Assembly (NCBI RefSeq): GCF_019799925.1
Contig: NZ_JABGCG010000004.1
Location: 186,001 to 250,000, forward strand
From: Blastococcus sp. CPCC 205250
GTDB taxonomy: Bacteria; Actinomycetota; Actinomycetes; Mycobacteriales; Geodermatophilaceae
Direction of reading: 5' to 3'
Length of the DNA stretch: 64,000 bases
Shown here: positions 22,416 through 31,575 of the stretch, piece by piece
Numbering within the stretch: position 1 is the stretch's first letter
How the letters are laid out: the number at the start of each line of letters is the position of its first letter
Notes under the pieces: model-generated
What the model was told of the DNA's origin: nothing
Seen by the model: the letters and a program-made list of their open reading frames with translations, nothing else
Databases searched by the model: none
Position numbers and translations under genes: made by a program

Positions 22416-23800
22416 CGCCCGGCCTCCCCGCGGCCGGCCGCGGCGGCGCTGCGGGCCGGCAGCTCCAGCCGCACCCGTGCCGGCACGTGCCGCTCCACGG
22501 CGAGCACCTCCACGCGCAGCAGCCGCGGCTGCGGGTCGCCGTGCACCAGGTCGCCGGGGTCCGGGGGCAGGGTGACGGTCAGGCCGGTCCCGGGCCCGGG
22601 CAGGGCCCCGGCCGCGGCGATGACCAGGCCGGCGATCGTCTCGTAGGGCCCGCGCGGGAGGTCGACCCCCAGCGCCCGCTCGACCTCGTCGACGTGCACG
22701 TCGCCGGTCATCTCCCAGACGCCGTCGTCCTCGCTGGGCGGGGAGACGGGGTCGTCGTCCGCGTCGTGCTCGTCGGTGATCTCGCCGACGAGCTCCTCGG
22801 CGAGGTCCTCGAGGGTGAGGACGCCGGCGAAGCCGCCGTACTCGTCGATGACGCACGCCAGCTGGTGCCCCGACCCGGTCAGCAGGCGCAGCGCCTCGGG
22901 GAGCGGGGTGAAGGTGGAGACCACCGGGCACTCCCGGGCGAGGGCCGACACCGGCGCGGTGTCGGGCAGGGGCGTGCCGATCAGGTCGGCCAGGTGCACC
23001 GCGCCGAGGACGTCGCCGGTCCCGGCGTCCAGCACCGGGTAGCGGGAGTGGCCCGAGACCATCAGCTCGCGCAGCCGGCCGAGGGTGTCGGTGCCGGACA
23101 CGGTGCCCACCCGCGGGCGCGGGATCATCGCGTGCTCGACGTCCCGGGAGGGGAAGTCGAGGATGCGGTCGACCAGGAGCGACAGGTCCTCGGGCAGGTC
23201 GCCGCTCTCCCGCGAGTCCTCGACGATGTGCTCCAGGTCGCGGGCGGTGGCGGCGTGCTCGACGTCGTGCACCGGCTCGATCCGCAGCGCGCGCAGCAGC
23301 AGGTTCGAGGCCGCGTCGAACACCCGGACCAGCCAGCCGAGCAGCCGCAGGTACAGCGTCGTCGACGCGGCCAGCCGCAGGGCGACCGGCTCCGGGCGGG
23401 CGATGGCCAGGTTCTTGGGGAACAGCTCGCCGAAGAGCATCTGCACCAGGGTGGAGAACAGCAGCGCCGCCACCCCGCCGACGACCAGGCCCACGCCGGT
23501 CGGCACGGACACGCCGCCCAGCAGCGCGCCGAGGGACTCCCCGATCAGCGGCTCGGCCACGTAGCCGACGAGCAGGCCGGTGACGGTGATGCCGAGCTGG
23601 GCGCCGGAGAGCATGAACGAGGTGCGCCGGGTCACCGCGAGGGCCCGCTGCGCGGCGGCGTCGCCCGAGGCGGCGCGGGCGGCCAGCGCGGAGCGGTCGA
23701 CCGCCATGTAGGCGAACTCCTGGGCCACGAAGTACCCGGTGACGGCGGTGATCGCCAGCACGACGAGCACCCCGAGCAGCAGCGAGAGGAGGTCGGTCAC
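22412..23800 (-). CDS. DUF21/CBS/CorC-associated domain membrane protein (HlyC/CorC)
   Basis: A 462-residue protein with all three domains of the family: an N-terminal DUF21 (CNNM) membrane domain (AVTGYFVAQEFAYMAVDRSA, LVQMLFGELFPKNLAIARPE), a CBS pair with DFPSRDVEHAMIPRPRVGTV and CVIDEYGGFAGVLTLEDLAE, and a C-terminal CorC/HlyC domain with GDVHVDEVERALGVDLP. Members act in divalent-metal (Mg/Co) efflux at the cytoplasmic membrane. It overlaps an STAS gene upstream and a shorter paralogue downstream by four bases each, forming one tightly coupled operon. Confidence 0.9.
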   Translation of the reverse strand: MTDLLSLLLGVLVVLAITAVTGYFVAQEFAYMAVDRSALAARAASGDAAAQRALAVTRRTSFMLSGAQLGITVTGLLVGYVAEPLIGESLGALLGGVSVPTGVGLVVGGVAALLFSTLVQMLFGELFPKNLAIARPEPVALRLAASTTLYLRLLGWLVRVFDAASNLLLRALRIEPVHDVEHAATARDLEHIVEDSRESGDLPEDLSLLVDRILDFPSRDVEHAMIPRPRVGTVSGTDTLGRLRELMVSGHSRYPVLDAGTGDVLGAVHLADLIGTPLPDTAPVSALARECPVVSTFTPLPEALRLLTGSGHQLACVIDEYGGFAGVLTLEDLAEELVGEITDEHDADDDPVSPPSEDDGVWEMTGDVHVDEVERALGVDLPRGPYETIAGLVIAAAGALPGPGTGLTVTLPPDPGDLVHGDPQPRLLRVEVLAVERHVPARVRLELPARSAAAAGRGEAGR

Positions 23801-24207
23801 CGGCCGCGCACCTCCTCCCCGGGGCGGGGGTGCGGGGCCTGGGGTCTGTCGTCGGTGCTCATGTCTCTCTTCGTCGGAGGGGGTTCGGCGCGCACCTGCA
23901 GCACCTGGCACAGGCCGGTCCGCCGCAGCATGTCGGCGGTCCGCCGGTCCACGCCCAGCAGGACCACTCCCCCGCCGCGGGCCCGGCAGACCCGGTGCGC
24001 GGCCAGGACGCCGGCCAGGGCGGGGCTGCCGAGCGACCCCGGACCGCGGAGGTCGACGACGATCCGCCGTGCCCCGCCGGCCAGCGCGCGGTGGAGCACC
24101 TCCCAGGCGTCGGCCGGCTCGCCGGAGGGCGTCGTCCCGCCGAGCACGACGACGACCTCGTCCCCTCCTGCGGAAGGGACCTGCCCGCGAGGGGCTGGGC
24201 TCGGCAT
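23797..24207 (-). CDS. STAS-like domain protein
   Basis: A 136-residue protein. The centre looks like an STAS (anti-sigma-antagonist-like) fold: DEVVVVLGGTTPSGEPADAW, RRIVVDLRGPGSLGSPALAGVL, then ARGGGVVLLGVDRRTADML. The conserved phospho-serine position is occupied by LGSPALAG, so a Ser is present. The tail is Pro/Arg-rich. It leads an operon with two CorC-type transporters, an unusual partner; it might regulate them directly. Start at ATG 24207, with a weak GAGG before it. Confidence 0.7.
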   Translation of the reverse strand: MPSPAPRGQVPSAGGDEVVVVLGGTTPSGEPADAWEVLHRALAGGARRIVVDLRGPGSLGSPALAGVLAAHRVCRARGGGVVLLGVDRRTADMLRRTGLCQVLQVRAEPPPTKRDMSTDDRPQAPHPRPGEEVRGR

Positions 24208-24276
24208 CGGGGCCTCTCGGGGCGGCGCGGGGTGGCGCGGGGTGGCGGGGGTGGTGGCGGGATGGCGGGGGTGGCC
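24208..24276 (+). repeat. G-rich tandem tract, possible quadruplex
   Basis: Just upstream of the STAS gene the plus strand holds seven or more runs of three to five G separated by short TG/C spacers, built from degenerate copies of GGGGTGGC. It can form G-quadruplexes on the plus (template) strand in the intergenic region between the divergent STAS and response-regulator operons. Confidence 0.6.
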
Positions 24277-24389
24277 GACCCAGCCTGACGACCCGACGTT
24301 GCGGTCCCCCTGTCGAGGGCTTTGCGATCTCGTGACGGTCCCCCGGCGACCTCGTTGCCCCGGCCGCGCGGGTGGCAGCATGGGCAGGC

Positions 24390-25100
24390 GTGCCACCGCG
24401 TCTGCTCCTCGTCGAGGACGACGACCACATCCGCACCGCGCTGCGGTGGGCGCTGGAGGACGAGGGGTACGCCGTCGACGAGGCGGTCGACGGCGAGCAG
24501 GCCTGCGCCTCCGTCGACCGGGACCCGCCCGACGTGATCGTCCTGGACCTCATGCTCGGCCGGATGGACGGCTACAGCGTCGTCCGCCACGTGCGGCGCG
24601 CCCACGACCTGCCGATCATCGTCGTCAGCGCGCGGGCCGACACCCACGACATCGTGGCCGCCCTGGAGGCCGGTGCCGACGACTACGTGACCAAGCCCTT
24701 CGCGGTCAAGGAGATCACCGCCCGGCTGCGGGCCCTGCGGCGCCGGGCCGGCGCCGGTCCGGCCGTCGACACCGACCGGCCGCGGGAGCTGGTGCTCGAC
24801 CGCGACCCCTCGGCCCCGCTCCTGCTCCGGGTCGCCGGCGGCACCGTGGAGCGCGGCGGCGAGCGGGTCCCCCTCACCGTGACCGAGTTCCGGCTGCTGT
24901 GCGAGCTGGCCGCCGACCCCGGCCGCGTGCTCAGCCGCCAGGAGCTGCTGGAGCGCGTCTGGCAGCACGGGTTCTTCGGCGACGAGCGCATCGTCGACGT
25001 GCACATCCGGCGGCTGCGCACGAAGGTCGAGCGCGACCCGGGCACGCCGCGCCTGGTGGTGACCGTCCGCGGCCTGGGGTACCGGCTGGACCTGCAGTGA
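24390..25100 (+). CDS. Response regulator, OmpR/PhoB family
   Basis: A 236-residue regulator. The receiver domain has the acidic pair (LLLVEDDDHI), the phospho-acceptor Asp in DVIVLDLMLGRMDGY, the switch residue in IIVVSARAD and Lys in YVTKPFAVKEI. The C-terminal winged helix has LTVTEFRLLCELAADPGRVLS and IVDVHIRRLRTKVE. The GTG at 24390 is chosen over the GTG at 24372 because a TTGCCC/CAGCAT-like promoter places transcription at 24390. It overlaps the sensor kinase gene; with the GerMN lipoprotein the operon resembles the CseABC envelope-stress system of Streptomyces. Confidence 0.9.
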   Translation: MPPRLLLVEDDDHIRTALRWALEDEGYAVDEAVDGEQACASVDRDPPDVIVLDLMLGRMDGYSVVRHVRRAHDLPIIVVSARADTHDIVAALEAGADDYVTKPFAVKEITARLRALRRRAGAGPAVDTDRPRELVLDRDPSAPLLLRVAGGTVERGGERVPLTVTEFRLLCELAADPGRVLSRQELLERVWQHGFFGDERIVDVHIRRLRTKVERDPGTPRLVVTVRGLGYRLDLQ

Positions 25101-26455
25101 GGCCGCGCGGCCTGCGCACCCGCGTCGCCGCCGGCTTCGGCCTCGGGGCGCTCCTGGTCTCCGCCGTGCTGGCCGGGACGACGTTCCTGCTGGCCCGCGG
25201 CTACCTGCTGGACCAGCGCGAGGGCGCCGCCACCGCTGCGGCGTTCCTCGACGCCGACTTCCTGCGCAGCAGGCTGGCGACCGCCGGCGCCGAGGTGGAC
25301 GACGTCCTGGCCGAGCTCCCCACCGAGGGCGCCGACGTCGTCGTCCGCCGGGACGGGTCCTGGTACTCCACCAGCCTGGAGGTGGGCGCCCGCGACGTGC
25401 CCGCCTCGCTGCGCGCCGTCGTCGAGTCCGGCGCGGCCGGGCGGGAGTTCGTCGACTCCGCCGACGGGCCGCGCCTGGTCGTCGGCGTGCCGGTGGCCGG
25501 CGACGACCTCTCCGTCTACGAGCTGGCTCCGCTGGACGACCTGCGGTCGGTGCTGCGCACCCTGGCCTGGGTGCTCGCCGCCGCCGCGCTGGCGGCGACG
25601 GCCGCCGGCTCCGGCGTCGGGCTGTGGGCCAGCCGGCGGGTCGTGCAGCCGCTGGAGCAGGTGGCGGGCGCGGCCAGCCGGATCGCCGCCGGTGAGCTCA
25701 CCACCCGCCTCCCGGAGACCGACGACCCCGACCTGGTGGCCATCGTCGGCAGCTTCAACGCGATGGTCGACGCGCTGGCCGCGCGAATAGCCCGCGACGC
25801 GCGCTTCGTCGGGGACGTCAGCCACGAGCTGCGCAGCCCCCTGACGAGCCTGGGCACCGCCGTCGAGGTGATGGGCACCCGGCGCGGCGAGCTCGACGGC
25901 CGCTCGCGCCAGGCGCTGGAGCTGGTCGAGCACCAGCTGGACCGCTTCCGGGCCACGCTCGACGACCTGCTCCAGCTCGCCCGGCTCGACAACGACCCCG
26001 CGGCGAGCGGCACCGAGCCCGTCGACGTGCGCGACCTGGTCCGGGAGGTGCTCGCCGCCGGGGGCCGGCCGGCGGACCTGCTGGACGCCGACCCCGCGGC
26101 GGACACCGTCGTCCGCGGGGACAAGAGCTGGCTCGAGCGCGCCGTGCGCAACCTGCTCGACAACGCCGACCGGCACGCGGGCGGCCCGCGCCGCGTCGGG
26201 GTGGCCCGGCGCGACGGGGCCGTCGTCCTGACCGTCGACGACGCCGGCCCGGGCATCCCGCCCGAGGACCGCGACCGCGTGTTCGAGCGCTTCGCCCGCG
26301 GGCCACGGGCCGCGCGCGGGTCGCTGCCCGGAGCCGGGCTGGGCCTGGCGATCGTGGCGGACGTCGCGGCCCGCCACGGGGGCGGCGCCTGGTGCTCGGA
26401 CAGCCCCTGGGGCGGTGCCCGGATGAGCCTGTCGCTGCCGGCGGTGCAGCGGTGA
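25097..26455 (+). CDS. Sensor histidine kinase
   Basis: A 452-residue membrane kinase. It has an N-terminal helix (VAAGFGLGALLVSAVLAGTTF), an extracellular sensor of about 130 residues, a second helix near residue 165, and a HAMP segment (ASRRVVQPLEQVAGAASRIA). The H-box is FVGDVSHELRSPLTSLG, the N-box is RAVRNLLDNADRHA, and the G boxes are VDDAGPGIPPEDRDR and GAGLGLAIV. It phosphorylates the coupled OmpR-type regulator. GTG 25097 overlaps the regulator's stop, and its own stop overlaps the lipoprotein gene. Confidence 0.9.
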   Translation: MRPRGLRTRVAAGFGLGALLVSAVLAGTTFLLARGYLLDQREGAATAAAFLDADFLRSRLATAGAEVDDVLAELPTEGADVVVRRDGSWYSTSLEVGARDVPASLRAVVESGAAGREFVDSADGPRLVVGVPVAGDDLSVYELAPLDDLRSVLRTLAWVLAAAALAATAAGSGVGLWASRRVVQPLEQVAGAASRIAAGELTTRLPETDDPDLVAIVGSFNAMVDALAARIARDARFVGDVSHELRSPLTSLGTAVEVMGTRRGELDGRSRQALELVEHQLDRFRATLDDLLQLARLDNDPAASGTEPVDVRDLVREVLAAGGRPADLLDADPAADTVVRGDKSWLERAVRNLLDNADRHAGGPRRVGVARRDGAVVLTVDDAGPGIPPEDRDRVFERFARGPRAARGSLPGAGLGLAIVADVAARHGGGAWCSDSPWGGARMSLSLPAVQR

Positions 26456-27051
26456 GGGCGGCCGCCGGCGCGCTGCTGGCCGCGGCGGTCGTCGTCCTCA
26501 CCGCCTGCGGCCTGCCCGTCGACCGGCAGACCGAGACCATCCCCGCGTCCGACGTCCCCTACGGCCTGCTGTCGCCGTCCAGCCCACCGCCGGCGCCGGC
26601 CTCCCCACCGGCCGAGGACGGCGGCGCGCGGGTGTACCTGCTCGGCCCCGGCGACCTCCTGGTGCCCAGCGACCGCGACGTCTCCGGCGCCGCCGACCGG
26701 GAGCGGCTCGCCGACCTGCTGGGGCAGCTGGCCGCCGGGCCGACCGCCGACGAGCGGGCCGCCGCGCTCACCTCCGTGCTGGCGCCGGGGGCGCGGCTCA
26801 CGGTGACCGGCGTCGACGAGGGCACCGCCACGGTCGACCTCACCGGCCCCGGGGAGGCCCCCGGGGGGCGGGAGAGCCGGCTGGCCGTCGGCCAGATCGT
26901 GCTCACCGCCACCACCGTCCCCGGCGTCCGCGCGGTCCTCCTCACCCGGGACGGGGAGCCGCTCGAGGCCCCGCTGCCCTCCGGTGAGCTGACGTCCGGG
27001 CCGCTGACCGCGGGTGACTACCGGCAGCTGCTCGTGGCGCCGCCGTCCTGA
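26452..27051 (+). CDS. GerMN-domain lipoprotein
   Basis: A 199-residue lipoprotein. The signal peptide ends in a lipobox (VLTACG), so a lipid-modified Cys near residue 19 anchors it outside the membrane. After a Pro/Ser linker comes a GerMN domain: RVYLLGPGDLLVPSDRDV, LADLLGQLAAGPTADERAA and the VDLTG strand. GerMN proteins act on the cell surface and are found as partners of MtrAB (LpqB) and other envelope sensors. The gene is coupled to the kinase by a GTGA, suggesting it tunes the kinase. Confidence 0.9.
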   Translation: MRAAAGALLAAAVVVLTACGLPVDRQTETIPASDVPYGLLSPSSPPPAPASPPAEDGGARVYLLGPGDLLVPSDRDVSGAADRERLADLLGQLAAGPTADERAAALTSVLAPGARLTVTGVDEGTATVDLTGPGEAPGGRESRLAVGQIVLTATTVPGVRAVLLTRDGEPLEAPLPSGELTSGPLTAGDYRQLLVAPPS

Positions 27052-27130
27052 GACGGCGGGTGTGTGACGAGCTCGTGACGAGTCGGGCTCCCCACCCCGC
27101 GGCAGCCCCCGGCGGTGCCAGGGTGGGCGC

Positions 27131-27481
27131 ATGGGAGACACCGCGCTGACCGAGGTCGTGCACGTCCGCCGAGGCGCCGTCCGGGTGACCGGGCGGCTGA
27201 CGGAGCTGGGCGCCGACCTGGTCCGCGGCACCGTCGAGAGCCTCGTGCGCAGCGGGCACCGCAGCGTGCTGGTGGACCTGCGCGACGTCCGGCCCACCGA
27301 CGCCGGCCTGCACGTGCTGCGGGACGTGGAGCGCTCGCTGGCCGCGGACGGCGCCCGGCTGCTGGTGCGGCCACCCACCGAGCCCGGCGCCGGCACGCCG
27401 GTGCCCGGCGAGCACGTCGCCTCCCGGCCGGCGGCCGGCACGCGCACCCCGTCCCGGGAGACCCGGCACGCGGCTCCCTAG
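27131..27481 (+). CDS. STAS-domain protein (anti-sigma-factor antagonist-like)
   Basis: A 116-residue protein. The fold can be read as VVHVRRGAVRVTGRLTELGADLVRG, then RSVLVDLRDVRPTDAGLHVLR (quoted in parts), the usual VDLxxVxxxDxxGL segment of STAS proteins. The position of the phosphorylatable Ser is held by Thr/Asp (PTDAG). The C-terminal 35 residues are Pro/Arg-rich and disordered. It is monocistronic, 79 bases after the lipoprotein gene. It may take part in partner-switching control of a sigma factor; this is inferred. Confidence 0.7.
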   Translation: MGDTALTEVVHVRRGAVRVTGRLTELGADLVRGTVESLVRSGHRSVLVDLRDVRPTDAGLHVLRDVERSLAADGARLLVRPPTEPGAGTPVPGEHVASRPAAGTRTPSRETRHAAP

Positions 27482-27517
27482 TCTCGGTCCCCCAGGCACC
27501 GACCGGAGGGACCCCGC

Positions 27518-28345
27518 ATGCCCGTCGTCTCGCGACTCTCGACGACCCCCGTGAAGGGCACCGCCCTCTCCGCGCCGGCGAGCGTGGCGCTCACCCGCAC
27601 CGGCGTCGAGGACAACCGGCGCTTCCACCTCGTCGACGCCCGGCACCGGCTGTTCAACGGCAAGCACCACGGGCCCCTGGTCCGGCTCACCGCCCGCTAC
27701 GACGCCGACCGGCAGGTCCTGTCGCTGGACGTCCCCGGCCGCGGGACGCTGGAGGCCACGACGACCGAGCTCGGCGAGCGGGTGGTGACCGACTTCTACG
27801 GGCGCGAGGTGCCCGGTGCCCTCCTCGCGGGGCCCTGGTCGGCGGCCCTGAGCGAGTTCGTCGGCGAGCCGGTGCACCTCGTCGCCACCGACGTCCCCGG
27901 CGACGCGGTCGACGTGCACCCGGTGACGCTGGTCAGCTCGGCCACCGTCGAGCACCTGCGCAGCGTCACCCCCGGCGGCGAGGTGCTGGACTCCCGGCGC
28001 TTCCGGATGCTCGTCGAGGTCGACGGGTGCGGGGTGCACGAGGAGGACACGTGGGCCGGCCGGCTGGTGCGGCTGGGTGGGGCGACGGTGCGCGTGGTCG
28101 GCCCGGTCCCCCGGTGCGTGGTCACCAACGAGAACCCCGACAGCGGCGAGGTGGACTTCGGCACGCTCAAGGCCATCGCCCGCTACCGCGGTGACCTCGC
28201 CCGCGACCTCACGACCCCGGTCGCCCACCTCCCGGACGGCGGCGCGGTCGTCTTCGGCGTGTACGCCACCGTCGAGGAGCCGGGGACGATCGAGGTCGGC
28301 GACCGCGTCGAGCTGGTCGGGGCGGACGCCCCCGCCCCGGCCTGA
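27518..28345 (+). CDS. MOSC domain protein (mARC/YcbX-like)
   Basis: A 275-residue protein. The N-terminal MOSC_N barrel has LSTTPVKGTALSAPASVALT and NRRFHLVDARHRLFNG. The C-terminal MOSC core has DSRRFRMLVEVDGCGVHEED and the Cys-bearing PRCVVTNENPDSGEVDF, the residue that ligates molybdenum in mARC-type enzymes. Such proteins reduce N-hydroxylated compounds or carry sulfur. A ribosome-binding GGAGG precedes ATG 27518. It is convergent with the GyrI-like gene at a 9-base gap. Confidence 0.9.
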   Translation: MPVVSRLSTTPVKGTALSAPASVALTRTGVEDNRRFHLVDARHRLFNGKHHGPLVRLTARYDADRQVLSLDVPGRGTLEATTTELGERVVTDFYGREVPGALLAGPWSAALSEFVGEPVHLVATDVPGDAVDVHPVTLVSSATVEHLRSVTPGGEVLDSRRFRMLVEVDGCGVHEEDTWAGRLVRLGGATVRVVGPVPRCVVTNENPDSGEVDFGTLKAIARYRGDLARDLTTPVAHLPDGGAVVFGVYATVEEPGTIEVGDRVELVGADAPAPA

Positions 28346-28354
28346 CCGGCTCCC

Positions 28355-28975
28355 TCAGCGGGCCGCGGCGACGGGCTGGCGCAGGACGGTCCGCAGCCTC
28401 GCCGGCTCGGTGCGGCGGGCGTCGGAGAGGTAGACCTCGTGGTGGCGGCCGCGCGGGACGAGGCCGTGGGCCGGCAGGAACTCGCCGTGCAGCCGTTCGA
28501 GGAGCGGGCCCTCGTCGTCGTAGGAGCCGACGTGCAGGACCTGCACGCTGCGCCCCTCGGTGAGGCGCTCGAACCGGACCAGGCCCAGCGCGGGCACCGG
28601 CTTCCTGCGCCGCGCCGCCGCCACGGCCTCGTCGACCAGGCCGGCGCCGATCCAGTCGGGCTGGGCGATCATCAGCGTCCACTGCCACGCGCCCTTGTCC
28701 CGGGTGCGGAACGCCGCGAGGTCCTCGGCCGTCCACAGTCCCTCCAGCGGCGCGACGGTGTGCACCCGTCCGAGCGTCTCCCTCGCCAGCCCCCGCACCG
28801 CGTACGACGCCGTGAACAGCGCCTCGACCGCCTCCCGGTAGGCCGCCGCCGTGTTCGGGTCGCCGGAGCCGTCGACGGCGAGGAACGACATCTCCGGCAC
28901 GTCGACGACCGTGAACCGCCCCGGCCGCGGGGCGTAGAGGTCCCGGCGCTCCCGCTTCACGTCGTAGGAACGCAC
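28355..28975 (-). CDS. GyrI-like small-molecule-binding protein
   Basis: A 206-residue stand-alone GyrI-like domain: RFTVVDVPEMSFLAVDGSGDP, VAPLEGLWTAEDLAAF, then the second half RSVQVLHVGSYDDEGPLLERL (as adjoining pieces) and GRHHEVYLSDARR. Two SHS2-type halves are visible. Proteins of this kind bind drugs or hydrolyse small cyclopropanoid compounds. GTG 28975 is chosen because a GAGG lies about ten bases upstream; GTG 28960 is an alternative. It is monocistronic and divergent from the monooxygenase. Confidence 0.85.
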   Translation of the reverse strand: MRSYDVKRERRDLYAPRPGRFTVVDVPEMSFLAVDGSGDPNTAAAYREAVEALFTASYAVRGLARETLGRVHTVAPLEGLWTAEDLAAFRTRDKGAWQWTLMIAQPDWIGAGLVDEAVAAARRRKPVPALGLVRFERLTEGRSVQVLHVGSYDDEGPLLERLHGEFLPAHGLVPRGRHHEVYLSDARRTEPARLRTVLRQPVAAAR

Positions 28976-29093
28976 CCCCGCCGTCCTCCCTCGTCCCGAG
29001 TCCGTCCAGCGGCACCGTAGGAGGTGGCGCGGGGCGGCGCTCCCGGAGCCCGACGACTCGCCGCGACGGGTGCCGCCGCCGCCCCCGGATGGG

Positions 29094-29116
29094 TACCGTC
29101 TGTGGCGCACGTCACA
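29094..29116 (+). promoter_or_regulatory. Promoter with CRP-like operator
   Basis: A TACCGT -10-like hexamer (29094-29099) is followed at once by TGTGG-CGCACG-TCACA (29101-29116). This matches nine of ten positions of the CRP/GlxR consensus TGTGA-N6-TCACA. The site overlaps the expected start of transcription, which would make it repressing. The downstream operon is a Baeyer-Villiger monooxygenase and hydrolase. Function is inferred from the motif. Confidence 0.55.
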
Positions 29117-29135
29117 GCGGCGAGGAGGTCGGCCC

Positions 29136-30650
<1,515 letters not shown>

Positions 30651-30685
30651 CCCTCCCCACCTGCCCACCCTCCCGAGGAGTCCCC

Positions 30686-31507
30686 ATGCCGCAGACGGCC
30701 GTCCGGACCGGCGTCGACCTGAACTACGAGATCACCGGCGAGGGCGACCCGCTGCTGCTGGTCATGGGGACGTCGGGGTCGATCCCGCTCTGGGGTGAGC
30801 TGGTCCCCCGGCTGGCCGAGCGGTACCGGGTGATCGCCTTCGACAACCGGGGGCTCGGCGGCAGCAGCCGGGGGGACGGCGCCATCTCGGTGGCCTCCAT
30901 GGCCGAGGACACCTCGGCGCTGCTCGAGGCGCTCGAGGTCCCCCGGGCGCACGTCATGGGCTGGTCGCTGGGCTCCGCCGTGGCGCAGGAGCTGGCGCTC
31001 ACCCACCCGGACCAGGTCGCGACCGCGGTCATGTACGCCACCTGGGGGCGGTGCGACGGCCACCAGCGGTCGGTCCTCAGCGCGCTGCGGCACCCCTACG
31101 CCACACGGGACATCGAGACGGCGCTGGCGACCGCCGGCCTGGCCTTCTCCCCGGAGATGCTCGACCACCCCGACTTCGCGGCGATGCTGGAGCCGATGCT
31201 GCCGGCGTTCCCGCAGGGCGACGACCAGATGCAGGTCACGGTCGAGCAGTGGGACGCCGACCTCGCGCACGACACCCTCGACCGGCTGGGCGGCATCACC
31301 GCCCCCACCGTGGTGATCGTGGGCGAGCAGGACCTGCTGACCCCACCCCGGCAGGCCAGGGCGGTCGCCGACGCCATCCCCGGTGCCCGCTTCGAGCTGC
31401 TGACCGGGCCGGGCTCCAGCCACTGCGTGCACCTCGAGCGACCGGAGGACGTGGTGCGGATCGTCACGGCCTTCCTCGACGAGCACCGGCTGCTCCAGGT
31501 GAGCTGA
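30686..31507 (+). CDS. Alpha/beta hydrolase
   Basis: A 273-residue alpha/beta hydrolase: the oxyanion region LLLVMGTSGSIPLWG, YRVIAFDNRGLGGSS, the nucleophile elbow MGWSLGSAVAQELAL (G-W-S-L-G), an acid in VIVGEQDLLTPP and a His near the end (GSSHCVHLERPEDV). It follows the Baeyer-Villiger enzyme with a GAGGAG ribosome site, so the pair likely degrades a ketone: oxygenation to an ester, then hydrolysis. Confidence 0.9.
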   Translation: MPQTAVRTGVDLNYEITGEGDPLLLVMGTSGSIPLWGELVPRLAERYRVIAFDNRGLGGSSRGDGAISVASMAEDTSALLEALEVPRAHVMGWSLGSAVAQELALTHPDQVATAVMYATWGRCDGHQRSVLSALRHPYATRDIETALATAGLAFSPEMLDHPDFAAMLEPMLPAFPQGDDQMQVTVEQWDADLAHDTLDRLGGITAPTVVIVGEQDLLTPPRQARAVADAIPGARFELLTGPGSSHCVHLERPEDVVRIVTAFLDEHRLLQVS

Positions 31508-31534
31508 CCCGCCGCCGGGACGCCACGCCCCGGC

Positions 31535-31567
31535 GGTTTGACCGCCAAACCACGGAGGGGCTAGCGT
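31535..31567 (+). promoter_or_regulatory. Leaderless promoter with overlapping palindrome
   Basis: A TTGACC -35 (31538-31543) and TAGCGT -10 (31562-31567) are separated by 18 bases. Transcription should begin at about the GTG at 31576. The -35 is covered by an inverted repeat GGTTTG-ACCGC-CAAACC (31535-31551), a good candidate operator for a TetR- or MarR-type repressor acting elsewhere. Confidence 0.55.
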
Positions 31568-31575
31568 CCCCTCCC

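Noticed and set aside
22487..25096. Upstream extension of the kinase frame through the CorC region
   Set aside because: Antisense shadow; the kinase starts at GTG 25097 overlapping the regulator stop.
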